Both the position numbers and the translations under genes were made by a program. Of a stretch of 64,000 nucleotides of DNA, positions 7,261 through 17,899 are shown piece after piece (position 1 is the first letter of the stretch; each line of letters begins with the position of its first letter). The notes beneath the pieces were generated by a model that did not search any database, was not told the DNA's origin, and saw nothing but the letters and a program-made list of their open reading frames with translations. This DNA is from Parvibium lacunae (GTDB lineage Bacteria; Pseudomonadota; Gammaproteobacteria; Burkholderiales; Burkholderiaceae_D): assembly GCF_003335215.1 (NCBI RefSeq), contig NZ_QPGB01000001.1:682001-746000 (forward strand), written 5' to 3'.

Positions 7261-7566
7261 ATGGAAACCAGCTCAAGTCAGCAGCCAGTCACCAAGCCAT
7301 ACCGCAGCCCAGTTCATTACACAACCGAGTCGGTTGACGTTGAGGTAAGCCTAAGCGTTTTTACTGACGAGGAACTAGCCTCTGAAATAGCCTATCGAAA
7401 AGCGGCAAATCAAAAAGCCATCTTCGATGATGAAAACTTAACTCGGTTTTTTATTGACCCAGCCGATCTGCACAAAATCAGGCATTTATTTTTAATTGGC
7501 AGAGAAGTTGAAGCAAGCCAGCTTTGTCGAGAGCTCATCAATGAGCTTCTTGGGACGGCCATCTGA
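7261..7566 (+). CDS. Hypothetical phage protein, 101 aa
   Basis: First gene of the rightward operon, preceded by CGGGAGA. It is an acidic, helix-rich protein ('FTDEELASEIAYRKAA', 'FLIGREVEASQLCRELINELL') with no recognised domain. As the first product after derepression it could be a regulator or an anti-host factor, but nothing in the sequence decides this. Confidence 0.55.
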   Translation: METSSSQQPVTKPYRSPVHYTTESVDVEVSLSVFTDEELASEIAYRKAANQKAIFDDENLTRFFIDPADLHKIRHLFLIGREVEASQLCRELINELLGTAI

Positions 7567-7568
7567 CC

Positions 7569-7763
7569 ATGCGCGCCGCCGCCCCTATATCCATCCTTAA
7601 TCGGCTTTGCGCAGAGCAAGGCATAGCCGATTTAAACGCCGCTAGCGATGCGCTTCAACGCGCACTGGCCCTAGAGGGTGCGGCCATTTTGCGCCGCCAA
7701 CAACGCGCACCGCACAAACCAAAACCAGATATTAAGAAAATTGTCGCGGGAGACTTTGAATGA
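7569..7763 (+). CDS. Hypothetical small phage protein, 64 aa
   Basis: Starts two bases after the previous stop and overlaps the next gene by four bases (ATGA), so it is translationally coupled. An Ala/Leu-rich helical N-terminus is followed by a basic tail ('RRQQRAPHKPKPDIKK'). No family recognised. Confidence 0.5.
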   Translation: MRAAAPISILNRLCAEQGIADLNAASDALQRALALEGAAILRRQQRAPHKPKPDIKKIVAGDFE

Positions 7764-8401
7764 CGCGCCACCACTCACGTTTGCCGCCGCTAGACCCTAT
7801 ACCCGCAGCCGTGCGGTCATGTGAAAAGTGCGGCCACCCATTACAAAGACGCCCATACGGCAAGATATTGGAATGCCTGAATGAAGTCTGCGACGCATCT
7901 ATTTACTTTTCCGCAGATAAGGCAGCGGCGTTGAGCGCAGCAAAAACGGCCAGCACCGCTTGCTGTGTTGTAGCAGAACCGAACTCTGCCTCTGCAATTA
8001 GCGAAGCAAATTTTAGGCGCTGCCTAACCGCTATCGCGCAATCAGTTTCAGCAGCAGGAATGCCTGTTTTTCTTACTGAAATCATTTCAATGTATCTATC
8101 AAAACAATCCGTTGCATCGTTAACCAAAGAATCTGACATGTCCAACCCCACCATAGATAAGAACAACAACAATAACACAGGCGATGCCGTCAACCACCCG
8201 AGCCACTACACAGAACACCCGAGCGGCGTAGAGTGCATTCAGATTACCGAGCACATGAATTTTTGCGTTGGCAACGCCATTAAGTACCTTTGGCGGGCGG
8301 GGAGAAAAGAACAAGCCGCGCACATTGAAGACCTTAAAAAAGCCCGCTGGTACATTGACCGTGAAATCCTACGCCTGGAGAAAAACGATGCGAACCTTTG
8401 A
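7760..8401 (+). CDS. DUF3310-domain phage protein with N-terminal zinc ribbon
   Basis: 213 residues. The N-terminus has a four-Cys ribbon ('CEKCGHPL' and 'CLNEVCD', about residues 20-44). The C-terminus from about residue 143 is a DUF3310 domain ('NHPSHYTEHPSGVECIQI', 'NAIKYLWRAGRK', 'DLKKARWYIDREI'). This domain is known from T7 gp1.7, a nucleotide kinase acting on host and phage nucleotide pools. The two parts are joined by a low-complexity linker (KNNNNNTGD). An internal ATG before the linker could give a stand-alone DUF3310 protein. The arrangement looks like a fusion of two phage modules. Confidence 0.7.
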   Translation: MTRHHSRLPPLDPIPAAVRSCEKCGHPLQRRPYGKILECLNEVCDASIYFSADKAAALSAAKTASTACCVVAEPNSASAISEANFRRCLTAIAQSVSAAGMPVFLTEIISMYLSKQSVASLTKESDMSNPTIDKNNNNNTGDAVNHPSHYTEHPSGVECIQITEHMNFCVGNAIKYLWRAGRKEQAAHIEDLKKARWYIDREILRLEKNDANL

Positions 8402-8537
8402 AATCAAAGTCATCACCAAGACCGCTAACCTTTTTTACAAGGGCATTTTTATGAGCGCCATCGATGCTATTGATTTTGCTCTTGAAACCCTGGCGCTTGA
8501 AAACTCCAAAATCACGGTCAAACCATGCGCCGCATAA
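8388..8537 (+). CDS. Hypothetical small phage protein, 49 aa
   Basis: The ATG overlaps the end of the DUF3310 gene by 14 bases and follows CTGGAG. The product has a strand-helix-strand look ('FEIKVITKT', 'SAIDAIDFALETLAL', 'KITVKPC'). No family recognised. Support comes from the dense operon context. Confidence 0.5.
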   Translation: MRTFEIKVITKTANLFYKGIFMSAIDAIDFALETLALENSKITVKPCAA

Positions 8538-8632
8538 TCTCTCTTTACCAATTCTACCGACGCGGGCTGCGCGGGCGCTGGGCTTCTTTGCTGCGGGCGC
8601 TGCAAGTGGTGTTCAGGGGGTATGCAGCATGA
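8525..8632 (+). CDS. Small arginine-rich protein, 35 aa
   Basis: Short frame with overlapping boundaries on both sides: it starts 13 bases before the previous stop and ends in an ATGA overlap with the next gene. The product is arginine-rich and amphipathic ('YRRGLRGRWASLLRALQVVF'). Its role may be mainly to couple translation of the following membrane protein, or it may be a true micro-protein. Confidence 0.45.
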   Translation: MRRIISLYQFYRRGLRGRWASLLRALQVVFRGYAA

Positions 8633-8892
8633 CAGCCCTCGCCTTACTCTTCAGCACCTTTGTACTCGTGTTTGCCCTAGGTTTCCAAAGCCAAAACGTG
8701 AACGGCGGCCACTACAAGAGCGCAGCCATCACCAGCTTGGCGATTGGCGCTGGGCAGATGATTTTGTACAAGCTAGCGCCCACCGCTAACTGGATAGAAA
8801 TTGCTGCCTATCTCTGCGGCGGGCCACTTGGCATAGTGGTGAGCATGTGGGCCCATCGCAAATTCATGAAGGGCCACCACCATGCCCGCTAG
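8629..8892 (+). CDS. Phage inner-membrane protein, 87 aa
   Basis: Starts in an ATGA overlap behind AGGGGG. Three hydrophobic stretches (about residues 2-20, 31-48 and 56-74) predict an integral membrane protein with a basic, His-rich tail. It resembles small conserved membrane proteins of phage early regions. Nothing indicates a holin, and no lysis genes are nearby. Confidence 0.6.
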   Translation: MTALALLFSTFVLVFALGFQSQNVNGGHYKSAAITSLAIGAGQMILYKLAPTANWIEIAAYLCGGPLGIVVSMWAHRKFMKGHHHAR

Positions 8893-9349
8893 CAAAAAAC
8901 CCCGCAAGCAATACCGTGGCGGCGTTAGTGCCGCTAACGTCAAGCTGCGCGCCCAGCCGTACAAGCTGCATGCAGCTTTTCAGCCGATGCTCGACTTGCT
9001 CAACCACATCGAGACCACCGGCGAAGTGGAAGCCACAGACAAGGGCGTGCCGATCATGCGGGTGTTTGGTGATAGCGAATATTACGAGATGGCCGCTGCC
9101 ATTGAGGGCTTTTACGATGTGTTTGATGTTTACGCAAACCGCCATGGCGTTGAGATTGACACCGGGCCTATCAAGCGCTTGGCAAACTGCTTGCGCACCA
9201 GCACGCCGCTGCAACAGAGCCACATAAACGCAGCCAGACATTGCCTGCATGAGCTGCGTGAGATAGCCGGAGACATGCGGGCCGGTGAAGCAAAAGATTT
9301 AGTTAGGACCGTACAAATTAAATATGAAATTGAGGCATTGAGAGCATGA
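8882..9349 (+). CDS. Hypothetical phage protein, 155 aa
   Basis: Overlaps the previous gene by 11 bases and the next by four. A basic N-terminus ('MPASKKPRKQYRGG') is followed by a helical body with no known motif. Similar proteins with this start are, from memory, common in proteobacterial phage accessory operons. Function unknown. Confidence 0.6.
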   Translation: MPASKKPRKQYRGGVSAANVKLRAQPYKLHAAFQPMLDLLNHIETTGEVEATDKGVPIMRVFGDSEYYEMAAAIEGFYDVFDVYANRHGVEIDTGPIKRLANCLRTSTPLQQSHINAARHCLHELREIAGDMRAGEAKDLVRTVQIKYEIEALRA

Positions 9350-9624
9350 ACATCGTTAGCAAAGAAGCAATACGCAGCAAGTACAACCTGTTATTGAGCA
9401 GTGGTTTTAACGAGCGCCAAGCGCGCGCGAGTATCAAAAGTTTGTTTGGGGTTTGTGAGCAGAGTGTTAATGAGTCACTGACATGGAGCCAAGAAAATGA
9501 AATGCAATCAACGCTGCAACCAAGGCCGCAATTGCCAATGCCAAGTTTCGCCGAAAAAAATCACCGGGGCAATTGTATCAATCAGCCCGTTTTTAGTGCT
9601 GATTGTGTCGGGCATCTTGGTTAA
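9346..9624 (+). CDS. Hypothetical protein with HTH-like N-terminus, 92 aa
   Basis: The ATGA overlap with the preceding gene supports the start. Residues 1-45 look like a short DNA-binding or helical hairpin unit ('RQARASIKSLFGVCEQSVNESL'). The last 42 residues overlap the next gene in another frame by 128 bases and are low quality (Pro/Gln-rich). Either the overlap is real or the C-terminus was altered by a frameshift. Confidence 0.4.
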   Translation: MNIVSKEAIRSKYNLLLSSGFNERQARASIKSLFGVCEQSVNESLTWSQENEMQSTLQPRPQLPMPSFAEKNHRGNCINQPVFSADCVGHLG

Positions 9625-9805
9625 TGGGCGCGACTTTGAACTACACAGAGCATCGCTGTGGAAGCCCTGCTTCGGTATTTACAACATTGCCGACAAACTA
9701 ACTGAGCGAAACAGAATGATCGTTGTCGAGAAGATCAAACACGGCGATTATGAGCACGCTGCGGGGCATGCGGAAATCTTCATGAGCGAAGGGGGGGCGA
9801 TATGA
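9497..9805 (+). CDS. Hypothetical Cys-rich phage membrane protein, 102 aa
   Basis: The N-terminus 'MKCNQRCNQGRNCQC' is a cysteine cluster typical of small phage proteins. A hydrophobic segment follows (about residues 22-42), then a soluble tail. It ends in a four-base overlap with the next gene. The large overlap with the preceding frame makes this the more credible of the two, because its end is coupled to the next start. Confidence 0.55.
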   Translation: MKCNQRCNQGRNCQCQVSPKKITGAIVSISPFLVLIVSGILVNGRDFELHRASLWKPCFGIYNIADKLTERNRMIVVEKIKHGDYEHAAGHAEIFMSEGGAI

Positions 9806-10506
9806 AAGAGCGCCCTATCTTATTTTATTCCGAAATGGTTCGCGCAATTCTTGGCGGTCGCAAGACGCAGACGCGGCGAGTAGCGCCGATAAGTGACTTG
9901 AAAATCAAACGAGAGAGCGGTGGAATAGTGACGTGGAGTGTTCGTTTCACTAAACCAGTTAAGGGCGTGCTGGGAAGCCACAGCGGCGGCATTGGCAATA
10001 TACATCCGCATAACATCATCGCTTCTCAGTTCAGCCCTTACGGACGGCCAGGCGACCGCCTTTGGGTGCGGGAAACGCATTGCTTTTGCCCTCGCTCTCC
10101 AAGTATGAAAAGTTTTTCATATAGTCCAGAAGAATCTCGCGTAGTTTACGGCGCTGATGATGTATGGCTAAGCGGGCCGAACGGTCCGCATAAGCCGAAG
10201 ATGCGTCCATCAATCCACATGCCCCGTTGGGCCAGCCGCATCACTCTTGAAATTACAGGCGTGCGCGTTGAGCGGTTGCAGGATATTAGCGAAGCGGATG
10301 CAATTTCGGAGGGCGTTGAGCGCACAGTAATCGGTGACGCTTGGCGACGTTACTGCAACGATACCGAGCAAGAGGCTGCAGGACTTACGCCGTGTGGCAC
10401 TGCTTCTGCATCTTTTTGTTCGCTGTGGGAATCCATTAACGGCCCCGAATCATGGGATGCAAATCCGTGGGTTTGGGTAGTCGAATTTAAGCGGGTGACG
10501 CCATGA
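9802..10506 (+). CDS. ASCH-like phage protein
   Basis: 234 residues opening with 'MKERPILFYSEMVRAILGGRKTQTRR', the signature start of a widespread phage family related to the ASCH RNA-binding fold, often labelled morphogenetic or hypothetical. 'GDRLWVRET' and the terminal 'WDANPWVWVVEFKRV' are also characteristic. The ASCH fold is known to bind RNA, so a role in phage mRNA handling is possible. It is coupled to the genes on both sides by ATGA overlaps. Confidence 0.7.
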   Translation: MKERPILFYSEMVRAILGGRKTQTRRVAPISDLKIKRESGGIVTWSVRFTKPVKGVLGSHSGGIGNIHPHNIIASQFSPYGRPGDRLWVRETHCFCPRSPSMKSFSYSPEESRVVYGADDVWLSGPNGPHKPKMRPSIHMPRWASRITLEITGVRVERLQDISEADAISEGVERTVIGDAWRRYCNDTEQEAAGLTPCGTASASFCSLWESINGPESWDANPWVWVVEFKRVTP

Positions 10507-10595
10507 ACCCTCACCTATGGCTGCAAGTCCGTCTGCACTACGCAGCAAATGTAAAGAGCGTGCCGGTTCTAACAAAGCAAGCCACCAAAAATTAA
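10503..10595 (+). CDS. Possible small ORF, 30 aa
   Basis: Starts in an ATGA overlap with the ASCH-like gene and encodes 'MNPHLWLQVRLHYAANVKSV' plus ten residues. It stops just before the AAGGAG of the following gene. There is no family, and it may be a remnant or a coupling peptide. Confidence 0.3.
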   Translation: MNPHLWLQVRLHYAANVKSVPVLTKQATKN

Positions 10596-10606
10596 GGAGA
10601 TAGCGC

Positions 10607-11026
10607 ATGCAAGATTTATCTTACAAAACACATCGCATTTACTTCGAGCACCACGAGCTCGGAAGGGTGGGGTTTTTGGATTTCAATACCGGCAAAATGG
10701 TATTTGACGGTGACATGCACGAGAGTGCGAAGATATTTTTTGATCTCTTGAGCAGTAAGTGGGGCACTAGAAATACAGAAATGCTGGCAGCAGACAAGCA
10801 AGGAATGCTGATCGACTACCAGGGCATGCTCAACCAAGCCGCAGAAGCCCTCGAACGATCTCGCGAGAAAGCCCTGGCATTCATGCTGCAGCAGTTCAAA
10901 CAGCATCTATCACAAGCCGGGAAGGCTTTCTACAAGCAAGATTTGCCGACAGTAGATGAATTCTTGCAACTGTACTGCGTCGCGCAAGAGGGGCGCGTGG
11001 CTTTGAAAGCAAAGGAGCAAGCATGA
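10607..11026 (+). CDS. Hypothetical phage protein, 139 aa
   Basis: Preceded by AAGGAGATAG. The N-terminus is mixed alpha/beta ('HRIYFEHHELGRVGFLDF'); the rest is helical with coiled-coil character ('GMLNQAAEALERSREKALAF'). It ends 'KAKEQA' in an ATGA overlap that carries the GGAGCAAGCATGA junction shared by several genes here. Function unknown. Confidence 0.6.
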   Translation: MQDLSYKTHRIYFEHHELGRVGFLDFNTGKMVFDGDMHESAKIFFDLLSSKWGTRNTEMLAADKQGMLIDYQGMLNQAAEALERSREKALAFMLQQFKQHLSQAGKAFYKQDLPTVDEFLQLYCVAQEGRVALKAKEQA

Positions 11027-11298
11027 CGGAAAGCATAAACGAGCCGTTAGCTCAATCTCATATTTTTTATGGGGATAAATGTTTCTTTGTTAGCACGATT
11101 AACCGGCAATCATCAGCGGTACTGGCTGGAAATAATATTTACTCTGAAACATTGGTTTGGGAATGGAATGTAGAAAAGAGTGAGCGGCAAGGGTACATAT
11201 TGCATCAAGCAGAAGGTGCAAAGAACTCAATAAAAGCACATCAATCTATTTGCCAGTATTTATTTGAACATGGAAAGCCGCCAGAGGAGCAAGCATGA
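11023..11298 (+). CDS. Hypothetical phage protein, 91 aa
   Basis: Coupled at both ends by ATGA overlaps. The middle resembles a small beta-rich fold ('HIFYGDKCFFVSTINRQSSA', 'YSETLVWEWNVEK'). The base composition is visibly more AT-rich than the flanking genes, suggesting separate acquisition. The protein ends 'PPEEQA', encoded by the repeated junction sequence. Confidence 0.55.
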   Translation: MTESINEPLAQSHIFYGDKCFFVSTINRQSSAVLAGNNIYSETLVWEWNVEKSERQGYILHQAEGAKNSIKAHQSICQYLFEHGKPPEEQA

Positions 11299-11558
11299 GT
11301 GAAGAACTAGAAAAGATAATGAAGTCCTTTCCAATAAAGGCAAGATTATTTTCTCAAGCCGCATTGTCTGAAGTTGATAGACTTCGTAAGCTTAATGCGG
11401 AGTTGGTTGATGCGCTAACAACTTCTAGCAAATGGGCGCTGCCTATTATGGAGAGAGATGCGAGAAGCCCATCAAATTCGCAGTGGGCAACTGAAGAAAT
11501 AAACCAAGAAAAAAACTTTATTGTTTCTGTACTAGCCAAAGCAAAGGAGCAATCGTGA
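11295..11558 (+). CDS. Hypothetical phage protein, 87 aa
   Basis: Helical protein ('LEKIMKSFPIKARLFSQAAL', 'EVDRLRKLNAELVDAL') with a coiled-coil segment and no known domain. Start and stop are both in GGAGCAA-type junctions (the downstream one uses GTG). It ends 'KAKEQS', close to the endings of its two neighbours upstream. Confidence 0.55.
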   Translation: MSEELEKIMKSFPIKARLFSQAALSEVDRLRKLNAELVDALTTSSKWALPIMERDARSPSNSQWATEEINQEKNFIVSVLAKAKEQS

Positions 11559-12244
11559 TTATTAACTTTTTAATTCAGAAAGTGCGCCGCTCTGCGTTTG
11601 TAATTGCAAACTCTACAGACCGAAACCCTGTCTTTGCCTGCGTGCTCGTCGCCATTTTTTACATCGGGTTTAACGCGCTGGAAGCGATGATTGAGCAGAT
11701 AATTTTCGGCGAACGGTTCCTGCATTGGCTTGACCCAATATTCGCGGCGTGCTTCATCATGTACGCGGGCGTGGTCGTACAGTGGTGCTCTGTAATAAAG
11801 ACATACGAGAATAAAGCTGCTCTACGCTCGGCTTTAGCCAGCGAAGCAGTCTACGAGGCCAGCGAAATGAAATCCAATAAAGCCCAGTTTCTTAAAGAAA
11901 ACCTGCGGGAAGGCGAAGTTTACGCAGGGATTATTTTAGGGAACGAAGAGCCAGATTATCACCTCTTTCTGCTACCGGGCGAGCACACCGATATTCAGTG
12001 GCAATCCGCCATGGATTGGGCCAAGAGTATTGGCGGGAATTTGCCAACCCAGCGCGAACAGTCACTTCTTTTCGCCAACCGCAAAGATGAGTTTAAAGGA
12101 AGCTGGTACTGGTCATGCGAAACGCTCGCAAAGGATAGCAGTTATGCGTGGGTTCAGGGTTTCCGCAGTGGCGGCCAGAATTGCTGCCGCAAGAACAGCT
12201 ACGGCCACGCCAGAGCCGTCCGCAGATTATTAGTCATTGAGTAA
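11555..12244 (+). CDS. Membrane-anchored DUF1566 (Lcl C-terminal) protein
   Basis: 229 residues with a GTG start in an overlap. Two hydrophobic segments (about residues 25-45 and 65-85) anchor it to the membrane. The C-terminal domain from about residue 130 has the DUF1566 pattern: 'WQSAMDWAKSIGGNLPTQRE', 'WYWSCET', 'AWVQGFRSGGQ', 'ARAVRRL'. This C-type-lectin-related fold is often found on phage and cell-surface proteins. The orientation, with the lectin-like part in cytoplasm or periplasm, cannot be decided. The fusion to a membrane anchor inside a phage operon is unusual. Confidence 0.6.
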   Translation: MIINFLIQKVRRSAFVIANSTDRNPVFACVLVAIFYIGFNALEAMIEQIIFGERFLHWLDPIFAACFIMYAGVVVQWCSVIKTYENKAALRSALASEAVYEASEMKSNKAQFLKENLREGEVYAGIILGNEEPDYHLFLLPGEHTDIQWQSAMDWAKSIGGNLPTQREQSLLFANRKDEFKGSWYWSCETLAKDSSYAWVQGFRSGGQNCCRKNSYGHARAVRRLLVIE

Positions 12245-12271
12245 TTTTGTATTCATCGACAGGGAGCAAGC

Positions 12272-12406
12272 ATGAGCAACTTATGGATGAACTGGCGGTT
12301 CGGTGTTCGCCATTTGCAGGTTGGCACTGACTTCCCATACGTTAGCTTTCGGGTAAATCCGTACCACATTCAGAATAAGCCAAGCAAATGGTTTGAAATT
12401 TATTGA
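12272..12406 (+). CDS. Small phage ORF, 44 aa
   Basis: Begins within AGGGAGCAAGCATGA, the same ribosome-binding/start block used by genes upstream. The product is Trp/Tyr-rich ('WMNWRFGVRHLQVG') with no known domain. Spacing to the next small ORF is only eight bases. It is likely translated because of the strong ribosome-binding site. Confidence 0.45.
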   Translation: MSNLWMNWRFGVRHLQVGTDFPYVSFRVNPYHIQNKPSKWFEIY

Positions 12407-12529
12407 GGAACAACATGACTCGACACCCAGTTAACCCGGCAATTCTCGGTCTAATCCAAATACTTGCAAAGCAAGTTATAGAATTACCGACGCCCAAACC
12501 CGCAAACGACCCGAGCGCACAAGTAAAGA

Positions 12530-14140
<1,611 letters not shown>

Positions 14141-14283
14141 TCAGTAGAAAAGCATTATGACATGATTTTCGTTCTATTGCAAATGCAAAGACTGAACTAG
14201 CAACATCACAGCAAAGGCAGTCCCAGGTTCGCCAAGCAAACTCCCTGCGCAGCAAACAAATCCACCCCACTCCTGATAATCAA

Positions 14284-15684
<1,401 letters not shown>

Positions 15685-15715
15685 TCAATACATAAGCACA
15701 TAAAGATACTGCCCT

Positions 15716-17872
15716 TCATGGAAGTTGTTTTACATTTGAATATAGGCTTTTCAGGTGACCTATTCCCAAGTCTAGGATGGGCTCATACATAAATGAATTT
15801 AAATGAATATTTTCTGGTGTCATCAAGTTCACCTGTTCAAGTACCAACACATCTTCTGGTCTACCAAGGCCCAACCTTTTGTATTCCTGTAGGAGCTTAA
15901 TTGTTTGGTTCTCCTCAATGGGGCCTACAAAAGCGGCATTGTTAATGGTTTTAATCATATGCCGTTCAGCAACCAATCTGATAGCAATCGAAAGAACAAT
16001 TTTCCCTTCAAGTTCTACAGCCTCTTCTTGAGCATTAAAAACTGATTCCGCCTCTTCATTGATCAAATCTATTACAAGCTTCGTTTTTGGATTCAATGAC
16101 AATTGCTGCTTATCAGCTAGAATTTTCTTGTAGATCGTGCAGAGTTCATCAAGAGTCATGGTGTCAGTATCACCTTTGACATGAAGCAATGATGTGAGCT
16201 TGAGACATTCCGCCTTCAAACCGCAGTATTCAGCCAAGTTGCGAACAAATGGGATTGCCGAAATACAAAAAGAGGGCGTTGTGAGATTATCTTTCCAGTG
16301 ACCAAAAGGATTCTTCTGATATTTTTCTTGAATCAGCTTAAGCTTTCTACCTGTCTTGGCTGCATGCAGTTTGTAATCACGCCTTAACCCAAGCCGTCCA
16401 CTTATACTTCTGTAGAAATCGAAATTATGGGAAAGAAAGAGACACAGGAATTGCCCGGTAGCAGAAATGTCCTTGAGATATTCAATGATTGCATACTTGT
16501 TTTTATAGTCAAACGAGTCCGCAATATCATCAATTACCAAGATAGTTGTTGCACCTTGCTTCCTTCTTGTCTCAATCTCAAACAAGATGTTCAATATATA
16601 GAGAGCCCTTCTTTCACCTTGACTAAGCACTTTCAGCAAAGAGTCTCTAGCAACATCACCCTCTCCATCGCCATCTTTGAATTTGAATGTAATTGTTGGT
16701 TGTGACCCTTTCAAGATCACATCATCTTGGTTTGCCACGCTCATCTTGAACGGAACAGAGAACCGCTTGTTGAAAGCATCAACAACTGCTTCCCATTCTG
16801 TTCTTTCACTCTTGGCTTGTTCAACAGCCTCTTCAATAGTGACCTTGCTAGTTCTGTAGGCATCTAGGAATTGGCTATAGAGATCCTTCTGATCAACCAG
16901 ATAAGCAATCCAAAGGTCCTTTTGAAGCTTCTTGAAGTCTTTCAAATAGGGAAGGATGTGCTGATTATCAAAGAGATAATCTCTGAACTTCCGTAGCTCA
17001 ATGTTTTGGATTTTCTTATCTATGGCATCAAATTTGGTAGCAAGATCCTTGTCGGTCAGAATCTTCTTTCGTTCCTCTTCAATTTTTTCAGCAAGCTCAT
17101 CAGCAGTCGAAATCTCTTTCATCCCATCTTTGGTTCTGAGATTTACTGAATGTTTTGCCTCAAAAAATCCATTGTCTTTGAGTTGCTTGTTAACAGTCGA
17201 TGCGCTGTAGTGATTGAATTGCTTACTGAGGACGTCAGACTTGGAAACCAGTTCGTTGTATTTTTGGATATATTCTTCTAGCTGATCTTTGATTGACCCA
17301 GAATCCAGAAGCCCAACTGCCTTGTCATTGAAAACTTCTGCATAGACCACAGTGGAAAGCTGCGAAGGGGGGGCGGCCTTTACTTGTTCTTCCAATGACT
17401 CTACAAGTTCAGCAAGCGACTTATTTCCAAAGCATTTCAATATTTCAGTTTCAGGAGTAACGGTTCTACCAGTCAAGCCTGACAACTGTTTCAGCTTCGC
17501 AAACAAACCGGCCTGTTTATCTGCAATCTCCTTGAGAGCATCATCATACTTTTGCTTAACTGCACCATTAACAAGAAGCAGTGATGCTTTCTCCGATGAA
17601 AAGTCAGCATTGTAGGGTTCAACGACAAATACTGAATCAGCGGCAATGTCACTACCCGCATCATCTTTTATGACTCTGCTTGATGCTCTATCTGGAAATA
17701 TCAAATCTTTGGTATCTCTACCCTTTGCCAAGTCATCGAACGTCTTTGAAAAAGATGTTTTCATAAAGCCATTCGGTGCGTAGATTGCATAGCTATTAGT
17801 GTTGCTGAAATCAAACTCATGCACTAATTCGCTGATGCCGTAACAATTCTCTAGATTAACGATAAGCTTCAT
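15716..17872 (-). CDS. AAA/SMC-like ATPase with variant Walker A, defence candidate
   Basis: 718-residue protein of the RecF/SMC/ABC ATPase type. The P-loop near residue 35 reads 'YAPNGFMKTSFSKTF', with Met where the second glycine of GxGK(T/S) normally sits. A long coiled-coil middle follows (about 100-370), then signature 'LSQGERRAL' (about 440) and Walker B 'TILVIDDIADSFD' (about 470). A helical C-terminal domain of about 220 residues is not recognised. Stand-alone ATPases of this build (PrrC/RloC, PtuA and OLD relatives) often serve anti-phage defence. The gene is visibly more AT-rich than rarA and serS and sits between them with a rarA fragment on its far side, so it was acquired. No partner gene adjoins it. 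Confidence 0.75.
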   Translation of the reverse strand: MKLIVNLENCYGISELVHEFDFSNTNSYAIYAPNGFMKTSFSKTFDDLAKGRDTKDLIFPDRASSRVIKDDAGSDIAADSVFVVEPYNADFSSEKASLLLVNGAVKQKYDDALKEIADKQAGLFAKLKQLSGLTGRTVTPETEILKCFGNKSLAELVESLEEQVKAAPPSQLSTVVYAEVFNDKAVGLLDSGSIKDQLEEYIQKYNELVSKSDVLSKQFNHYSASTVNKQLKDNGFFEAKHSVNLRTKDGMKEISTADELAEKIEEERKKILTDKDLATKFDAIDKKIQNIELRKFRDYLFDNQHILPYLKDFKKLQKDLWIAYLVDQKDLYSQFLDAYRTSKVTIEEAVEQAKSERTEWEAVVDAFNKRFSVPFKMSVANQDDVILKGSQPTITFKFKDGDGEGDVARDSLLKVLSQGERRALYILNILFEIETRRKQGATTILVIDDIADSFDYKNKYAIIEYLKDISATGQFLCLFLSHNFDFYRSISGRLGLRRDYKLHAAKTGRKLKLIQEKYQKNPFGHWKDNLTTPSFCISAIPFVRNLAEYCGLKAECLKLTSLLHVKGDTDTMTLDELCTIYKKILADKQQLSLNPKTKLVIDLINEEAESVFNAQEEAVELEGKIVLSIAIRLVAERHMIKTINNAAFVGPIEENQTIKLLQEYKRLGLGRPEDVLVLEQVNLMTPENIHLNSFMYEPILDLGIGHLKSLYSNVKQLP

Positions 17873-17899
17873 TCCAATGCCCGTTTGATTTGATCCAAC

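Noticed and set aside
12100-12244. Possible diversity-generating retroelement target
   Set aside because: The C-terminal lectin-like domain is suggestive, but no reverse transcriptase and no template copy of the region is visible in the window.
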